A stretch of DNA of 64,000 nt, from assembly GCF_900107925.1 (NCBI RefSeq), contig NZ_FNUJ01000011.1, forward strand, positions 124,001 through 188,000, in the 5' to 3' direction. This DNA comes from Amycolatopsis pretoriensis. Lineage in GTDB: Bacteria; Actinomycetota; Actinomycetes; Mycobacteriales; Pseudonocardiaceae. The position numbers were made by a program, and so were the translations under genes. Of the stretch, positions 1 to 8,764 are shown one piece after another (within the stretch, counting starts at the first letter, position 1; each line of letters opens with the position of its first letter). The notes below the pieces were generated by a model that saw only the letters and a list, made by a program, of their open reading frames with translations, was not told the DNA's origin and did no database searches.

Positions 1-6
1 ATATTT

Positions 7-25
7 CCGGGTTAGGCTACCCTAA
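7..25. promoter_or_regulatory. candidate iron box (IdeR/DtxR/DmdR-type operator)
   Basis: The core GGTTAGGCTACCCTAA resembles the actinobacterial iron-box consensus TTAGGTTAGGCTCACCTAA, with 14 of 19 positions matching by my alignment over positions 7-25. It overlaps the last codon and stop of the neighbouring TetR gene, so it more likely controls a gene lying to the left, outside the window. The motif match is seen; iron control is inference. Confidence 0.5.
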
Positions 26-618
26 ATCGTCGCGCCGACCGCCCGCAGCACGAACCGGACCGCGGCTTCGATCACCTCTTCCAGCTGCTCGGAGGGCCCG
101 TCGACGAGCGTCCGGTTGCCCAGCGCCGCGGTGATCATCGGGATCAGGACGTCCGGGTCCTCGGCGGGCCAGCGCCCGAGGTCGACGCCGCCGGCCAGGA
201 TCGCGCGCAGCCGGTCGGTGATCGGGTCGGCGTGCGCGCTGATCCGGCGGTAGGCCGCGGGGGCCAGCGCCGACGCGAGCGCCGTGCCCGGCGGCATGTG
301 GTACTCGGCCAGCACGCGCAGCTGCAGCCGGACGAACGTCGCGAGCTGGCCGACCGGATCGGCTTGGGCTTCGACGGCTTCGGTCAGCCGCGTGACGTAC
401 CGGGCGGCCTCGTCCTCGACGAAGGCGACCAGCAGGCTTTCCTTGTCGGGGAAGTGGTTGTAGAGCGCGGTCCGGCCCACTCCGGCCGCCGACGCGACGC
501 CGGCGAGCGTGATCGCGTCGAAGCCGCGTTCGTACAGCTGGGCGCGCAGGACTTCGAAGACCCGCGTGCGGACTTCGCGCCGGTGCGCCTCCAGCGACTC
601 ACCGAGAATCTTCGGCAT
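22..618 (-). CDS. TetR/AcrR-family transcriptional regulator
   Basis: A 198-residue protein of normal TetR length. The N-terminal helix-turn-helix lies at about residues 18-64, with the family pattern ITLAGVASAAGVGRTALYNH followed by FPDKESLL. The rest is a helical ligand-binding domain that I cannot assign to a subfamily. It lies downstream of, and on the same strand as, the GCS2-type ligase gene, but a perfect 28-nt palindrome separates them, so they are probably separate transcripts. The start is an ATG followed by PKILGESLEAHRREV; no strong Shine-Dalgarno is visible. Target and ligand are unknown. An iron-box-like site overlaps its 3' end and probably serves the next gene outside the window. 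Confidence 0.85.
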   Translation of the reverse strand: MPKILGESLEAHRREVRTRVFEVLRAQLYERGFDAITLAGVASAAGVGRTALYNHFPDKESLLVAFVEDEAARYVTRLTEAVEAQADPVGQLATFVRLQLRVLAEYHMPPGTALASALAPAAYRRISAHADPITDRLRAILAGGVDLGRWPAEDPDVLIPMITAALGNRTLVDGPSEQLEEVIEAAVRFVLRAVGATI

Positions 619-635
619 CGACCCAGGCTAGCGGG

Positions 636-663
636 AGCGTAGCTTTCACGTGAAAGCTACGCT
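636..663. terminator. perfect 28-nt palindrome, terminator-like
   Basis: A perfect inverted repeat centred on CTTTCACGTGAAAG with arms extending to AGCGTAG/CTACGCT. It lies in the 49-nt gap between the ligase stop and the TetR start. No T-tract follows. The same 14-nt core recurs inside another perfect palindrome at 10654-10689. Confidence 0.6.
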
Positions 664-667
664 GTTG

Positions 668-2173
668 TCAGTCCGACAACTGCCAGGTGTGCACCGGCTC
701 GCCGGACTCCGACAGCTCCAGATAGCGGCCCAGCATGCGGGTCAGCGCCTCTTCCCGGTCGAGCCCGCGTTCCTGCGCGCGCAGGACGTAGTCGCGCTGC
801 CAGGTCGCCCCCGTCCGCCGCGCGAGGCACCGCCGCTCGATGATGCCCAGGTAGCGCTCGCGGGCTTCGTCGGAGACGTCGGAGCGGCGCAGGCCCTCGT
901 GGGCGAGCGGGAGCAGCACGCGCAGCGCCAGCTCGTCCGGCGGGATCCAGCCGATGCCCGGCCAGTACAGCTGCGCCTCGAACCCGCGGCGGGCCCCGGC
1001 GTAGAGGTTTTCCTCCGCCGCCTGGAAGGACATCTGGCTCCACACCGGGCGTTCCGCCTCGGCGAGCGCGCGCTGGGCGCCGTAGAAGAACGCCGCGTTC
1101 GCGACCGTGTCGACCACCGTCGGCCCGGCGGGCAGCACGCGGTTTTCCACGCGCAGGTGCGGCAGGCCGTCCACGACGTCGTACACCGGACGGTTCCAGC
1201 GCCAGATCGTCCCGTTGTGCATGCGCAGCTCGGTCAGCTTCGGCGCCTGTCCCGCGTCGAGCGCCTCGATCGGGTCTTCGGCGTCGGTTTCCGGGAGCAG
1301 GCCGGGGAAGTAGCGGACGTTCTCCTCGAACAGGTCGAAGATCGACGTGATCCAGCGCTCGCCGAACCACACGCGGGGGCGCACGCCCTGGTTCTTCAGC
1401 TCCTCGGGCCGGGTGTCGGTCGCCTGCAGGAACAGCGGGATCCGCGTCTCGTGCCAGAGTGCTTTCCCCAGCAGGAACGGCGAGTTCGTCGCGAGCGCGA
1501 TCTGCGGCCCCGCCAGGCACTGCGCCGCGTTCCAGTGCGCCGCGAACTCCTCGGGCGCGACCTGCAGGTGCAGCTGCACGCTGGTGCACGCGGCCTCCGG
1601 CAGGATCGACTCCGCGTAGCTGCGCAGGCGTTCGGGCTGCTGGCCCGGCAGGGCCGCGCCTTCCATCGCCAGCACCGTGCGTTCGCCGCGCGCGGCGAAG
1701 ATCTGGTCGTTCAGCGTGGAGTACCGGGCCTTGTTGGTGAGCCACTTCTGGTCGAAGTGCTCGTGCTTCAACGTCGGCAGGACGCCGATCATGGCCAGCT
1801 GCGACCCGGTGTCGCGGGCCTTCGACGCCGCCGTCGCGAGGTACGCGCGCAGGTCGTCTTCGAGCTGGAGCGCGGAATCCCCGGCCAGCGGCCGCGGCGG
1901 CACGTTCAGCTCGATGTTGTGCTGGCCCAGTTCGGTGGTGAACGACGGGTCGTCCAGCGCTTCCAGCACGGCGGTGTTCGTCATCGACGGGCGCAGCTCG
2001 CGGTCGACGAGGTTCAGCTCGACTTCGAGGCCGATGTTCTTGCGGGGGAACGAAAAACTGCCATCGGTGAGCATGCGGGCCAACGTGTCCAGGCAACGCT
2101 GCACCTTGCGGCGGTACCGCCCGCGGTCCAGTGTGTTGAACGATTGAGCCGCGAGGTCCATCCCCATGACCAT
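668..2173 (-). CDS. glutamate-cysteine ligase family (GCS2-like carboxylate-amine ligase)
   Basis: About 501 residues. The motif GLEVELNLVD at about residues 48-57 and the later segment GQHNIELNVPPRPL are typical of the GCS2 glutamate-cysteine ligase superfamily, where the acidic residues bind Mg-ATP. Members form ATP-dependent amide bonds between glutamate and an amine such as cysteine. At about 500 residues it is longer than YbdK (about 370), so the true substrate is open. The start is uncertain: ATG codons occur at residues 1, 3 and 5, and a weak AGCAGGG would fit residue 3. It is divergent from the RNA methyltransferase gene across about 200 bp in which I see only a small inverted repeat (AGGAC/GTCCT). 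Confidence 0.75.
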   Translation of the reverse strand: MVMGMDLAAQSFNTLDRGRYRRKVQRCLDTLARMLTDGSFSFPRKNIGLEVELNLVDRELRPSMTNTAVLEALDDPSFTTELGQHNIELNVPPRPLAGDSALQLEDDLRAYLATAASKARDTGSQLAMIGVLPTLKHEHFDQKWLTNKARYSTLNDQIFAARGERTVLAMEGAALPGQQPERLRSYAESILPEAACTSVQLHLQVAPEEFAAHWNAAQCLAGPQIALATNSPFLLGKALWHETRIPLFLQATDTRPEELKNQGVRPRVWFGERWITSIFDLFEENVRYFPGLLPETDAEDPIEALDAGQAPKLTELRMHNGTIWRWNRPVYDVVDGLPHLRVENRVLPAGPTVVDTVANAAFFYGAQRALAEAERPVWSQMSFQAAEENLYAGARRGFEAQLYWPGIGWIPPDELALRVLLPLAHEGLRRSDVSDEARERYLGIIERRCLARRTGATWQRDYVLRAQERGLDREEALTRMLGRYLELSESGEPVHTWQLSD

Positions 2174-2379
2174 CCCTGCTTCGTGCGTCGGCGTGAACTA
2201 GGACGTGTTTCAAGTCCTGGCGGACAACCGTTACACAGGCGATGCACCCGTGCTAGCGGCCAAACTGGTGCTCTCCGTCACGACGAGTTAACTGACAGCA
2301 AAATGACCCCGTTCGTACCACTCGCGGCTCGACGTTCGGACCAGTGAAGCGCCCGGCAAGCGGGTGACACACTGGGCGG

Positions 2380-3186
2380 ATGGGCGTGATCCACATCGAC
2401 GAAATCGACGACCCGCGCGTCGACGATTTCCGCGACCTGTCCACAGCGGACCGCCGCCCGGACCGCCCGGGTGGCAAGGGACTCGTCATCGCCGAGGGCA
2501 CCGTCGTGGTGTCCCGGCTGCTGGCGTCCCGGTACCCGGTACGGGCGCTGCTCGGCGTCGAACGGCGGTTCGCCGAACTGGCGGACGACCTCGTCGGCCT
2601 CGACGTGCCCCAGTACGCCGCCTCGGCCGGCACGATGGCCGGGATCGTCGGCTTCCACCTCAACCGCGGGGTCCTCGCCGTCGCGGACCGGCCGGCGCCG
2701 CTGACGGTTTCCGACGTCGTCGCCGGCGCGGGCACGATCGCCGTGCTGGAAGGCGTCGGTGACCACGAAAACCTCGGCGCGCTCTTCCGCAACGCGGCCG
2801 CGCTCGGCGTCGGCGGCGTCCTGCTCGGCCCCGGCTGCTCCGACCCGCTGTACCGGCGCAGCGTGCGCGTGTCGATGGGACACGTCCTGCGCGTGCCGTT
2901 CGGGCACCTCGCGGACTGGCCGGGCGGGCTCGACGACCTGCGGGCGCGCGGGTTCGCCGTCGCCGCGTTCACGCCGCGGCCGGGTTCGATCCCGCTGCGC
3001 GACCTGCGGACGCACGCGCCCGGCCGGGTGGCCCTGCTGTTCGGCGCCGAAGGTCCCGGGCTGACGGAAACGGCGCTGGCGGCGGCTGATCACGCCGTCC
3101 GGATACCCATGCCGGCCGGAGTCGACTCCCTCAACATCGCGACGGCCGCCGCCGTGGCCTTCTACGAACTGGCGCGGGCCGACTAA
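2380..3186 (+). CDS. TrmH/SpoU-family RNA 2'-O-methyltransferase
   Basis: 268 residues. The three SPOUT motifs are visible: ENLGALFRNAAALG near residues 129-142, LLFGAEGPGL near 215-224, and IPMPAGVDSLNIATAAAV near 240-257. These build the knotted SAM-binding site. The N-terminal part resembles the substrate-binding domain of rRNA methyltransferases. It probably methylates a ribose in rRNA or tRNA; the exact nucleotide cannot be read from sequence. The following DUF2537 gene starts 12 nt after its stop, so the two are probably co-transcribed. The same pair (Rv0881, Rv0882) stands next to sepH in M. tuberculosis. Confidence 0.85.
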   Translation: MGVIHIDEIDDPRVDDFRDLSTADRRPDRPGGKGLVIAEGTVVVSRLLASRYPVRALLGVERRFAELADDLVGLDVPQYAASAGTMAGIVGFHLNRGVLAVADRPAPLTVSDVVAGAGTIAVLEGVGDHENLGALFRNAAALGVGGVLLGPGCSDPLYRRSVRVSMGHVLRVPFGHLADWPGGLDDLRARGFAVAAFTPRPGSIPLRDLRTHAPGRVALLFGAEGPGLTETALAAADHAVRIPMPAGVDSLNIATAAAVAFYELARAD

Positions 3187-3197
3187 GGTTCCGGTTC

Positions 3198-3809
3198 ATG
3201 GAGCTGCGGATCCGCGGTGAGCGCGCCGTGCTGGCCGGACCGGGCGGGGAACAGGCGCGCGAGGTCGACCCGCACAAGCTCGCGATCGGCGCCGACCTGG
3301 CGCAGGCGCTGCACGAGTGGGCGCGCGTGGCGTCCGCGGTTTCGGCGGGTTCCGGGGCGGAAGCGGGCGCGGTCGTTTCGCAGCGCGGCCGGCAGCTGGC
3401 CGGCCGGCTCGCCTCGGTGATGGGCACGACGGTCCGGTTCGTGGACCCGGTGACGGGCGCCGACACGGTCGTCGAGCCGCCCCCGCGCGAGGGCGCGACC
3501 GGCCGGAAGTTCGTGCGGACCGTGCTCGGGCCGATCGGTCCGCCGGGGGAGCCGACGCCGTGGCTGACCGGGTTGACGGTGTCGGCGTTCATCGCGGCCG
3601 TGGTCGTGGTGGCGATGCTGGCGCTGGCGTCGACGCTGGCGCGGGAGACGAGCGGGTGGCTGGCCTTGGTGGCGTCGGTCGTCGTGACGGCCGGGATCAC
3701 GCCGTCGCTGTGGCTGATCCGCCGGACGCCGATCCTGCGGTGGGCCGCGTATGGTGCGGCGGGCGGCGTCGTGATCGCGTGGGTCGGCGTGCTGGTGATC
3801 GCTTTCTGA
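3198..3809 (+). CDS. DUF2537-type membrane protein
   Basis: 203 residues. The first about 110 are soluble and begin MELRIRGERAVLAGPGGEQ; the second half carries three or four hydrophobic segments (about 117-135, 147-167 and 176-202) separated by short basic loops. This layout and its position between a TrmH gene and sepH match the actinobacterial DUF2537 family (Rv0882 type), whose function is unknown. Start ATG at 3198, 12 nt after the methyltransferase stop, so probably translated from the same message. Confidence 0.7.
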   Translation: MELRIRGERAVLAGPGGEQAREVDPHKLAIGADLAQALHEWARVASAVSAGSGAEAGAVVSQRGRQLAGRLASVMGTTVRFVDPVTGADTVVEPPPREGATGRKFVRTVLGPIGPPGEPTPWLTGLTVSAFIAAVVVVAMLALASTLARETSGWLALVASVVVTAGITPSLWLIRRTPILRWAAYGAAGGVVIAWVGVLVIAF

Positions 3810-3827
3810 CGCGTTTAGCCTGTTCCC

Positions 3828-4181
3828 ATGCGGCAGCTGGACGCCTTGCGGACGTTGTGCCTGGCCCTGCCCGAAGCGACCGAGCGGCTCAGCCACGGCA
3901 CGCCCGCCTGGTTCGTGCGCGGCAAGAAGACCTTCGTCATGTTCCAGAACGACCACCACGGCGACGGCCGGCTCGCCTTCTGGTGCCCGGCGCCGCCCGG
4001 GGTGCAGGAAGAGCTCGTGCGGACCGAGCCCGAACGGTTCTTCCGGCCGGCCTACGTCGGGCACCACGGGTGGCTGGGCGTGCGGCTGGACGTCGACGTC
4101 GACTGGGGCGAGATCGAACGGATCGTGCGTGAGGCCTACCGGCAGGTGGCGCCGAAGACGCTCGCCGCGCGGCTGGATTAG
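3828..4181 (+). CDS. MmcQ/YjbR family protein
   Basis: 117 residues with the family features: an N-terminal helix containing LCLALPEATERLSHGTPAW, a central FVRGKKTFVMF strand pair, and a C-terminal IERIVREAYRQVAPK helix. YjbR-like proteins have a CyaY/double-wing fold and are often labelled DNA-binding, but no biochemical role is settled. It follows the DUF2537 gene by 18 nt and its 3' end overlaps the convergent sepH gene by 4 nt. Confidence 0.8.
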   Translation: MRQLDALRTLCLALPEATERLSHGTPAWFVRGKKTFVMFQNDHHGDGRLAFWCPAPPGVQEELVRTEPERFFRPAYVGHHGWLGVRLDVDVDWGEIERIVREAYRQVAPKTLAARLD

Positions 4182-5020
4182 CCGCGCTGCGAGCGGACCC
4201 CGAGCAGCACGTCCTCCCAGGACGGCACGATCGGGTGGTTCTTCTTGGCCTTCGGCCGCGGCTGGTCGGCGTGGTCCTCTTCCGGATCCGCCGGGACGCG
4301 GGGGATCTCGCGGGTGTCGTCGTCCGGGTCCGGCTCGGCGGCCGGCAGCTCGGCGCGTTCCGGCTCCACCGAGTCCAGCGTCGGCTGGAACTCCGTTTCG
4401 CGGGCCGGCTCGAGGGCGCGGACCGTGCGGGGGGCGCGGTAGGCGTTCGGGTCGAGCAGGACCTCGGCGTTCTCGTCGAGCGCCACGACCGTGCCGCCGT
4501 GCGCCCCGGGCGAGAACGCCCAGTGCGCGCGGTTGTCCGACCGCCCGGCCTTCCACCGCAGCACGACGACCCAGCGGCCGTCGTCGCCCTTCCAGGAGTC
4601 CCAGGTGGCCTGCGAGTAGTCGTGCCCGCGGACGCCGAAGCCGTACGCGACGACCTCGCCGAGCGTCTGCACGTCGGGGCCGTCTTCGCGGACCGGGTGG
4701 GCGCTCTGGGCGAGCTCGGCGGTCCGGGACCGCTCGAGCAGGACGGGGTAGGCGTAGCGCTCGACGCGCTGGGTCGACACACCCGCGCTCGCGGCGACCT
4801 GCTCGACGGACTCGCCGGCGCGGATGCGCTGCTGGATCTCGCGTGGGCGCATCTGGCTCTCCAACTCGATTTCGATCTGGCCGAGGCGGGTGATGTCACC
4901 TCGCGCCGCCGCGCGCAGTCGCTCATCGGCCGGGAGCAGGAAACGAGTACGGCTCGCCGGGTCTTCGAGCACGATGGACTTGCCGTCCTCGTGCAGCCCG
5001 ACCACTCGCAGCGCCCGCAT
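4178..5020 (-). CDS. sepH: SepH-like cell-division protein (DUF3071)
   Basis: 280 residues from the chosen start. The N-terminus MRALRVVGLHEDGKSIVLED matches the conserved SepH/DUF3071 beginning, and residues about 66-95 (IRAGESVEQVAASAGVSTQR) form the helix-turn-helix characteristic of the family. The C-terminal third is acidic and proline-rich, as expected for the disordered tail, ending PIVPSWEDVLLGVRSQRG. In Streptomyces and mycobacteria SepH binds FtsZ and stimulates Z-ring assembly. I chose the ATG at 5018-5020 because GGGGAGG precedes it and homologues start there; a longer reading frame to 5149 adds residues without family similarity. Neighbouring genes match the Rv0881-Rv0884c order. 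Confidence 0.88.
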   Translation of the reverse strand: MRALRVVGLHEDGKSIVLEDPASRTRFLLPADERLRAAARGDITRLGQIEIELESQMRPREIQQRIRAGESVEQVAASAGVSTQRVERYAYPVLLERSRTAELAQSAHPVREDGPDVQTLGEVVAYGFGVRGHDYSQATWDSWKGDDGRWVVVLRWKAGRSDNRAHWAFSPGAHGGTVVALDENAEVLLDPNAYRAPRTVRALEPARETEFQPTLDSVEPERAELPAAEPDPDDDTREIPRVPADPEEDHADQPRPKAKKNHPIVPSWEDVLLGVRSQRG

Positions 5021-5212
5021 TGTTCTCGCCTCCCCGATCTTCTTCACCGTTGTGGGTGCCCACGTTAGAACGGCGCGTCGGCTTGACGTGCGAGGCGCGC
5101 CGAGTCCGCATCGAACTGCCCACTGTTCACTTAGCGACTCCCGCATCATGGGTCACCCAGGTCAGCGGCTGCTGTGTGACACGCCGGACACGGTCAGTCA
5201 CGATCGAGTGGA

Positions 5213-6361
5213 TCAAGAAGGCGGCAGCCGGACCGTCACGGTGAGCCCGCCACGCCGCCCGGGCTGGGCGTCGGCCCAACCCCCGTGCGCCGACGTCACC
5301 GAGCGCACGATCGACAGCCCCAGCCCCGCGTTGCGCGTGTCGCCGGTCCGCTCCGACCCCACCCGGCGGAACGGCTCGAACAGCGTCGGCACGGCCTCGG
5401 GTGGCACCACCGGCCCCGAATTCCGGACCTCCAGAGCCGGATCCCCGCGGACTTCGACGTACACCCAGCCGCCCGAGGCGTTGTACGTGATCGCGTTGAC
5501 CACCAGGTTCGTCACCAGCCGCTCGAGCAGCACCGGGTCGCCCGCCACCACGCGCGGCCGCAGGCGGGTCTCGACCGCCACCCCGGCCGCCTCCGCCGAC
5601 GCCGCGGTCGCCCGGACCACCGCCCGCACCACTTCGTCGAGCCGGACGGGTGCCCGCGCCTGCAGGCCGCGGTCGCTGCGGGCCAGCACCAGCAGGCCCT
5701 CGATCATCCGTTCGCTGCGCTCGTTCGTGTGCAGCAGGTGCGTGCCGAGCTTCCGCAGCTCCGGCGCCGCGTCCGGGTCGGCCATCGCCACCTCGACCAG
5801 CGTCCGCTGCACGGCCAGGGGCGTCCGCAGCTCGTGGGACGCGTTGGCGACGAACCGCTTCTGGCTGTCGAACGACTCCGCGAGCCGGTCGAGCATGCCG
5901 TCGAAGGTGTCCGCCAGCTCCTTCAGCTCGTCCGGCGGGCCCTCCAGGTTGATCCGCCGATCGAGCTTGCCCGCCTCCAACCGTCGCGCCGCCGACGTGA
6001 TGTCGTGCAACGGCCGCAGCGCGCGGCCCGCCATCAGCCAGCCGAACAGCACGGCCAGCGCCGCCGTCACCACCAGCGCGATCGCCGAACCGACGACCAG
6101 CGTGGACAGCGTCGAGGAGCGGTACTCGTCCAGCGACCCGCTGAGCAGCCGCACCGCCACGCCTTCGGACGGCAAGGGCGTGCCGGCCGCGATGCCGTAG
6201 GTGGCGTCGGCCGAGCCGATCGTCGTCGAGGCGACCCGGGCCGGGTCCGGCAGCGTGCTCTGCACCAGCAGGTAGTTGATGACGACCAGCACCAGCCCGG
6301 CGAGCAGGAAGAGCCCGCCGTACCAGGCGGTCAGCTTCGTCCGGACCGACAGCGCGTTCAC
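5213..6361 (-). CDS. OmpR-type two-component sensor histidine kinase
   Basis: 382 residues from a GTG that overlaps the response-regulator stop (GTGA). A transmembrane helix near residues 12-33, a short extracytoplasmic loop and a second helix near 95-120 are followed by a HAMP linker, the phosphoacceptor motif NASHELRTPLA, and the ATPase boxes with GLGLSIVRSVTSAHGG near the C-terminus. It should autophosphorylate on the H-box histidine and pass phosphate to the upstream-encoded regulator. Divergent from, and probably controlling, the lipoprotein/adaptor/ABC operon at 7131-10649. The longer open frame to 7057 runs through the regulator gene out of frame and is not real. Confidence 0.9.
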   Translation of the reverse strand: MNALSVRTKLTAWYGGLFLLAGLVLVVINYLLVQSTLPDPARVASTTIGSADATYGIAAGTPLPSEGVAVRLLSGSLDEYRSSTLSTLVVGSAIALVVTAALAVLFGWLMAGRALRPLHDITSAARRLEAGKLDRRINLEGPPDELKELADTFDGMLDRLAESFDSQKRFVANASHELRTPLAVQRTLVEVAMADPDAAPELRKLGTHLLHTNERSERMIEGLLVLARSDRGLQARAPVRLDEVVRAVVRATAASAEAAGVAVETRLRPRVVAGDPVLLERLVTNLVVNAITYNASGGWVYVEVRGDPALEVRNSGPVVPPEAVPTLFEPFRRVGSERTGDTRNAGLGLSIVRSVTSAHGGWADAQPGRRGGLTVTVRLPPS

Positions 6362-7020
6362 GGCGTGCCGAACCGGTAGCCGGCGCCGGGCACGGTCTCG
6401 ATCACCGGCGGGTCGCCGAGCTTGCGCCGCAACGTCATCACCGCGACGCGCACCGCGTTCGTGAACGGGTCGGCGTGCTCGTCCCACGCCTTCTCCAGCA
6501 GGTCTTCGGCGCTGACCACCGCGCCCTCGGCCCGCATGAGCACCTCCAGCACGGCGAACTCCTTCGGCGAGAGCAGCAGGAACCGGCCGTCGCGGGCGGC
6601 CTGGTGCCGCGGCAGGTCGAGCACGACGCCGCCGCGCTCCAGCACCGGCGGCAACGCCGGCCGCGCGCGCCGCGACAGCGCCTGCACGCGGGCGACCAGC
6701 TCGGCGAACGCGAACGGCTTCGTCAGGTAGTCGTCGGCGCCGAGGCCCAGGCCGGCGACGCGGTCGGTGACGTCGGCGGCCGCGGTCAGCATCAGCACCC
6801 GCGCCTCGCCACCGGCCCGCACGACCGCGGCGCAGACGGCGTCGCCGTGCACCTTCGGCAGGTCGCGGTCCAGCACCACGACGTCGTAGCCGTGCACGCC
6901 GACGCGTTCCAGGGCCTGCTCGCCGTCGTAGCAGACGTCGACGGCCATCGAGAACCGCCGCAGCCCCTCCGCGACCGAGTCGGCCAGCAGCCGTTCGTCC
7001 TCCACCACCAGCACGCGCAC
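6358..7020 (-). CDS. OmpR/PhoB-family response regulator
   Basis: 220 residues. Receiver domain with acidic pocket ED at 7-8, phospho-acceptor Asp51 in VVVLDRDLPKVHGD, the conserved Thr region LMLTAAADVTD and the Lys in DDYLTKPF. The C-terminal winged helix spans about residues 125-220 and includes SPKEFAVLEVLMRA and the terminal GAGYRFGTP. First gene of the regulator-kinase pair, translationally coupled by a 4-nt overlap. Direct repeats CATAAG spaced 11 bp lie just upstream, the arrangement expected for an OmpR-type dimer. Confidence 0.92.
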   Translation of the reverse strand: MRVLVVEDERLLADSVAEGLRRFSMAVDVCYDGEQALERVGVHGYDVVVLDRDLPKVHGDAVCAAVVRAGGEARVLMLTAAADVTDRVAGLGLGADDYLTKPFAFAELVARVQALSRRARPALPPVLERGGVVLDLPRHQAARDGRFLLLSPKEFAVLEVLMRAEGAVVSAEDLLEKAWDEHADPFTNAVRVAVMTLRRKLGDPPVIETVPGAGYRFGTP

Positions 7021-7043
7021 TCACCCAGTCTGCGCAGGGAGGC

Positions 7044-7060
7044 CATAAGGAGCGCATAAG
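7044..7060. promoter_or_regulatory. direct-repeat operator for the adjacent OmpR-type regulator
   Basis: Two CATAAG hexamers start at 7044 and 7055, an 11-bp period, within the 110-bp gap between the divergent regulator gene and lipoprotein operon. One helical turn between repeats is the usual geometry for OmpR/PhoB-family binding. The match is seen; which promoter is controlled is inference. Confidence 0.5.
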
Positions 7061-7130
7061 CGACGTCGCTTAGCGCGCCCGAATCCCCCGATCCGTAGAC
7101 CTGGCACCCATCGGACGAAAGGAGCGAGCC

Positions 7131-7673
7131 ATGCGGACACGGATCTTCGTCGCGGCGCTCGGGGCGGCGCTGCTGCTCGGGGGCTGCGGCGCGAAGGGCG
7201 ACGACGGGTCGAAGGTCGCGTCGATCTCGACGCCGCCGAAGTCGGGCGGCCCCACCGCCGCCGACAACAGCGGCAAGAGCGACGAGGACAAGATGCGCGA
7301 CTTCGCCAAGTGCATGCGCGAGCACGGCGTCGACATGCCCGACCCGAAACCGGCGGGCGACGGCGGCGGCATGGCGATCACCCTGGGCGGCGACGGCGCG
7401 GACAAGGGGAAGATCGACACCGCGCAGAACGCGTGCAAGCACCTCATGCCCAACGGCGGCGAGATGAAGCCGCCGAGCGCCGAGGAGCTCGACAAGATGC
7501 GCCAGCAGGCCAAGTGCATGCGTGAGCACGGCATCGACATGCCGGACCCCGACCCGACCGGCAAGGGCGCGACCCGGATCGGCGGACCGGGCGACGACCC
7601 GAAGAAGTTCGAAGCCGCCGCGAAGGCGTGCGGTTTGGGCATGTCCGTCCACTCCGAGGCGGCGGGCAAGTGA
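7131..7673 (+). CDS. small lipoprotein with internal sequence duplication, efflux operon
   Basis: 180 residues. The N-terminus MRTRIFVAALGAALLLGGCG is a lipoprotein signal with lipobox LGGC, modified Cys at residue 19. The mature part carries two copies of the same segment, KCMREHGVDMPDP (about residues 62-74) and KCMREHGIDMPDP (about 127-139), each followed by a Gly-rich stretch and an A-x-x-A-C helix, so four conserved Cys may pair. I do not recognise a characterised family. Being the first gene of the adaptor/ABC operon, with a GTGA overlap to the next gene, it may help assemble or sense at the outer face of the transporter; that is inference. Confidence 0.75.
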   Translation: MRTRIFVAALGAALLLGGCGAKGDDGSKVASISTPPKSGGPTAADNSGKSDEDKMRDFAKCMREHGVDMPDPKPAGDGGGMAITLGGDGADKGKIDTAQNACKHLMPNGGEMKPPSAEELDKMRQQAKCMREHGIDMPDPDPTGKGATRIGGPGDDPKKFEAAAKACGLGMSVHSEAAGK

Positions 7674-8764
7674 CCGAAGTGACCCACCTCAAGCCCCGCC
7701 GCCGCGGCCGGACGCGTTGGTTCGTCGCCGGCGCGGTCCTCGTCGTGGTGCTGGGCACCAGCTCCGTCGTGGTCCTGACGCGCGTGTCGAGCGCGACACC
7801 GGTCAAGGAGGCCGCGCCGCCGCCGGTCGAGACGGCCGAGGTCGTCAAGACCGACCTCAGCGAGGAAGAGGAAGCCGACGGCACGCTCGGGTACGGCGAC
7901 GAGTCGAGCGTCCAGGGCCGCAAGCCGGGCACGATCACGTCGTTGCCCGAAGCCGGCGCCAAGATCACCCGCTGCCAGGCGGTGTACGGAGTGGACGCGA
8001 AGCCGGTGCCGCTGTTCTACGGGACGCTGCCCTTCTACCGCGACCTCGCCACGGGCGCGGACGACGGCGCCGACGTCAAGCAGCTGGAGGAGAACCTCAA
8101 GGCGTGCGGCTTCGGCGGGTTCGGCACGCCGGACAAGAAGTTCACCTCGGCGACGGCGGCCGCGCTGAAGAAGTGGCAGAAGTCGCTGGGGCTGGAGCAG
8201 ACCGGCGCGTTCGGCCAGGGTGACGTCGTGCTCGCGGCGGGCGAGGTCCGCGTGTCGGCGCTGTCGGCGAAGCCGGGCTCGCCCGCGCAGGGCGAGGTGC
8301 TCAAGACCAGCGGAACCGTCCGTTCGGTGCAGGTGAAACTGGACGCGGCGAAGCAGGATCTCGCGCAGCAGGGCGCGAAGGCGTCGGTGACGATCAACGG
8401 GAAGACGACGCAGGGCACGATCACCGACGTCGGGCGGACCGCCGTCGAGGGCAAGGACGCCGCCGGCCAGGACGACGGCAAGCCCAAGATCACCGTGACC
8501 GTCAAGCTGGACGACCCGGCGGCCGGGGGCACGCTCGATTCGGCGCCGGCGAGTGTCCGGTTCACCAAGGACGTCCACTCCGGCGTGCTGGCGGTTCCGG
8601 TCGGCGCGCTGCTCGCGCTCGCCGAGGGCGGTTACGCCGTCGAGGTCGACGAAAACGGGCAGCGGCGGCTGATCGGTGTCCAAACCGGACTGTTCAGCGG
8701 CGGCAAGGTCGAGGTCACCGGGAACGGGCTGACCGCGGGCCTGCGGGTGGTGACGACGTCGTGA
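7670..8764 (+). CDS. MacA-like periplasmic-type adaptor with peptidoglycan-binding domain
   Basis: 364 residues from a GTG overlapping the lipoprotein stop. A basic N-terminus (KPRRRGRTR) precedes one membrane anchor at about residues 17-37. Residues about 115-180 (DVKQLEENLKACGF ... TAAALKKWQKSLGLEQTG) look like a PG_binding_1 domain, and the remainder is a lipoyl/beta-barrel adaptor region ending with a segment like those of HlyD/MacA proteins. In Gram-positive bacteria such adaptors couple MacB-like ABC transporters to extracellular substrates. The ATPase gene follows with a GTGA overlap. Confidence 0.82.
   Translation: MTEVTHLKPRRRGRTRWFVAGAVLVVVLGTSSVVVLTRVSSATPVKEAAPPPVETAEVVKTDLSEEEEADGTLGYGDESSVQGRKPGTITSLPEAGAKITRCQAVYGVDAKPVPLFYGTLPFYRDLATGADDGADVKQLEENLKACGFGGFGTPDKKFTSATAAALKKWQKSLGLEQTGAFGQGDVVLAAGEVRVSALSAKPGSPAQGEVLKTSGTVRSVQVKLDAAKQDLAQQGAKASVTINGKTTQGTITDVGRTAVEGKDAAGQDDGKPKITVTVKLDDPAAGGTLDSAPASVRFTKDVHSGVLAVPVGALLALAEGGYAVEVDENGQRRLIGVQTGLFSGGKVEVTGNGLTAGLRVVTTS

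Noticed and set aside
6362..7057. Kinase extended to 614 residues as a regulator-kinase fusion
   Set aside because: The extension is out of frame with the receiver/winged-helix protein on the same strand and is Arg/Gly-rich; the GTGA overlap marks the true start.
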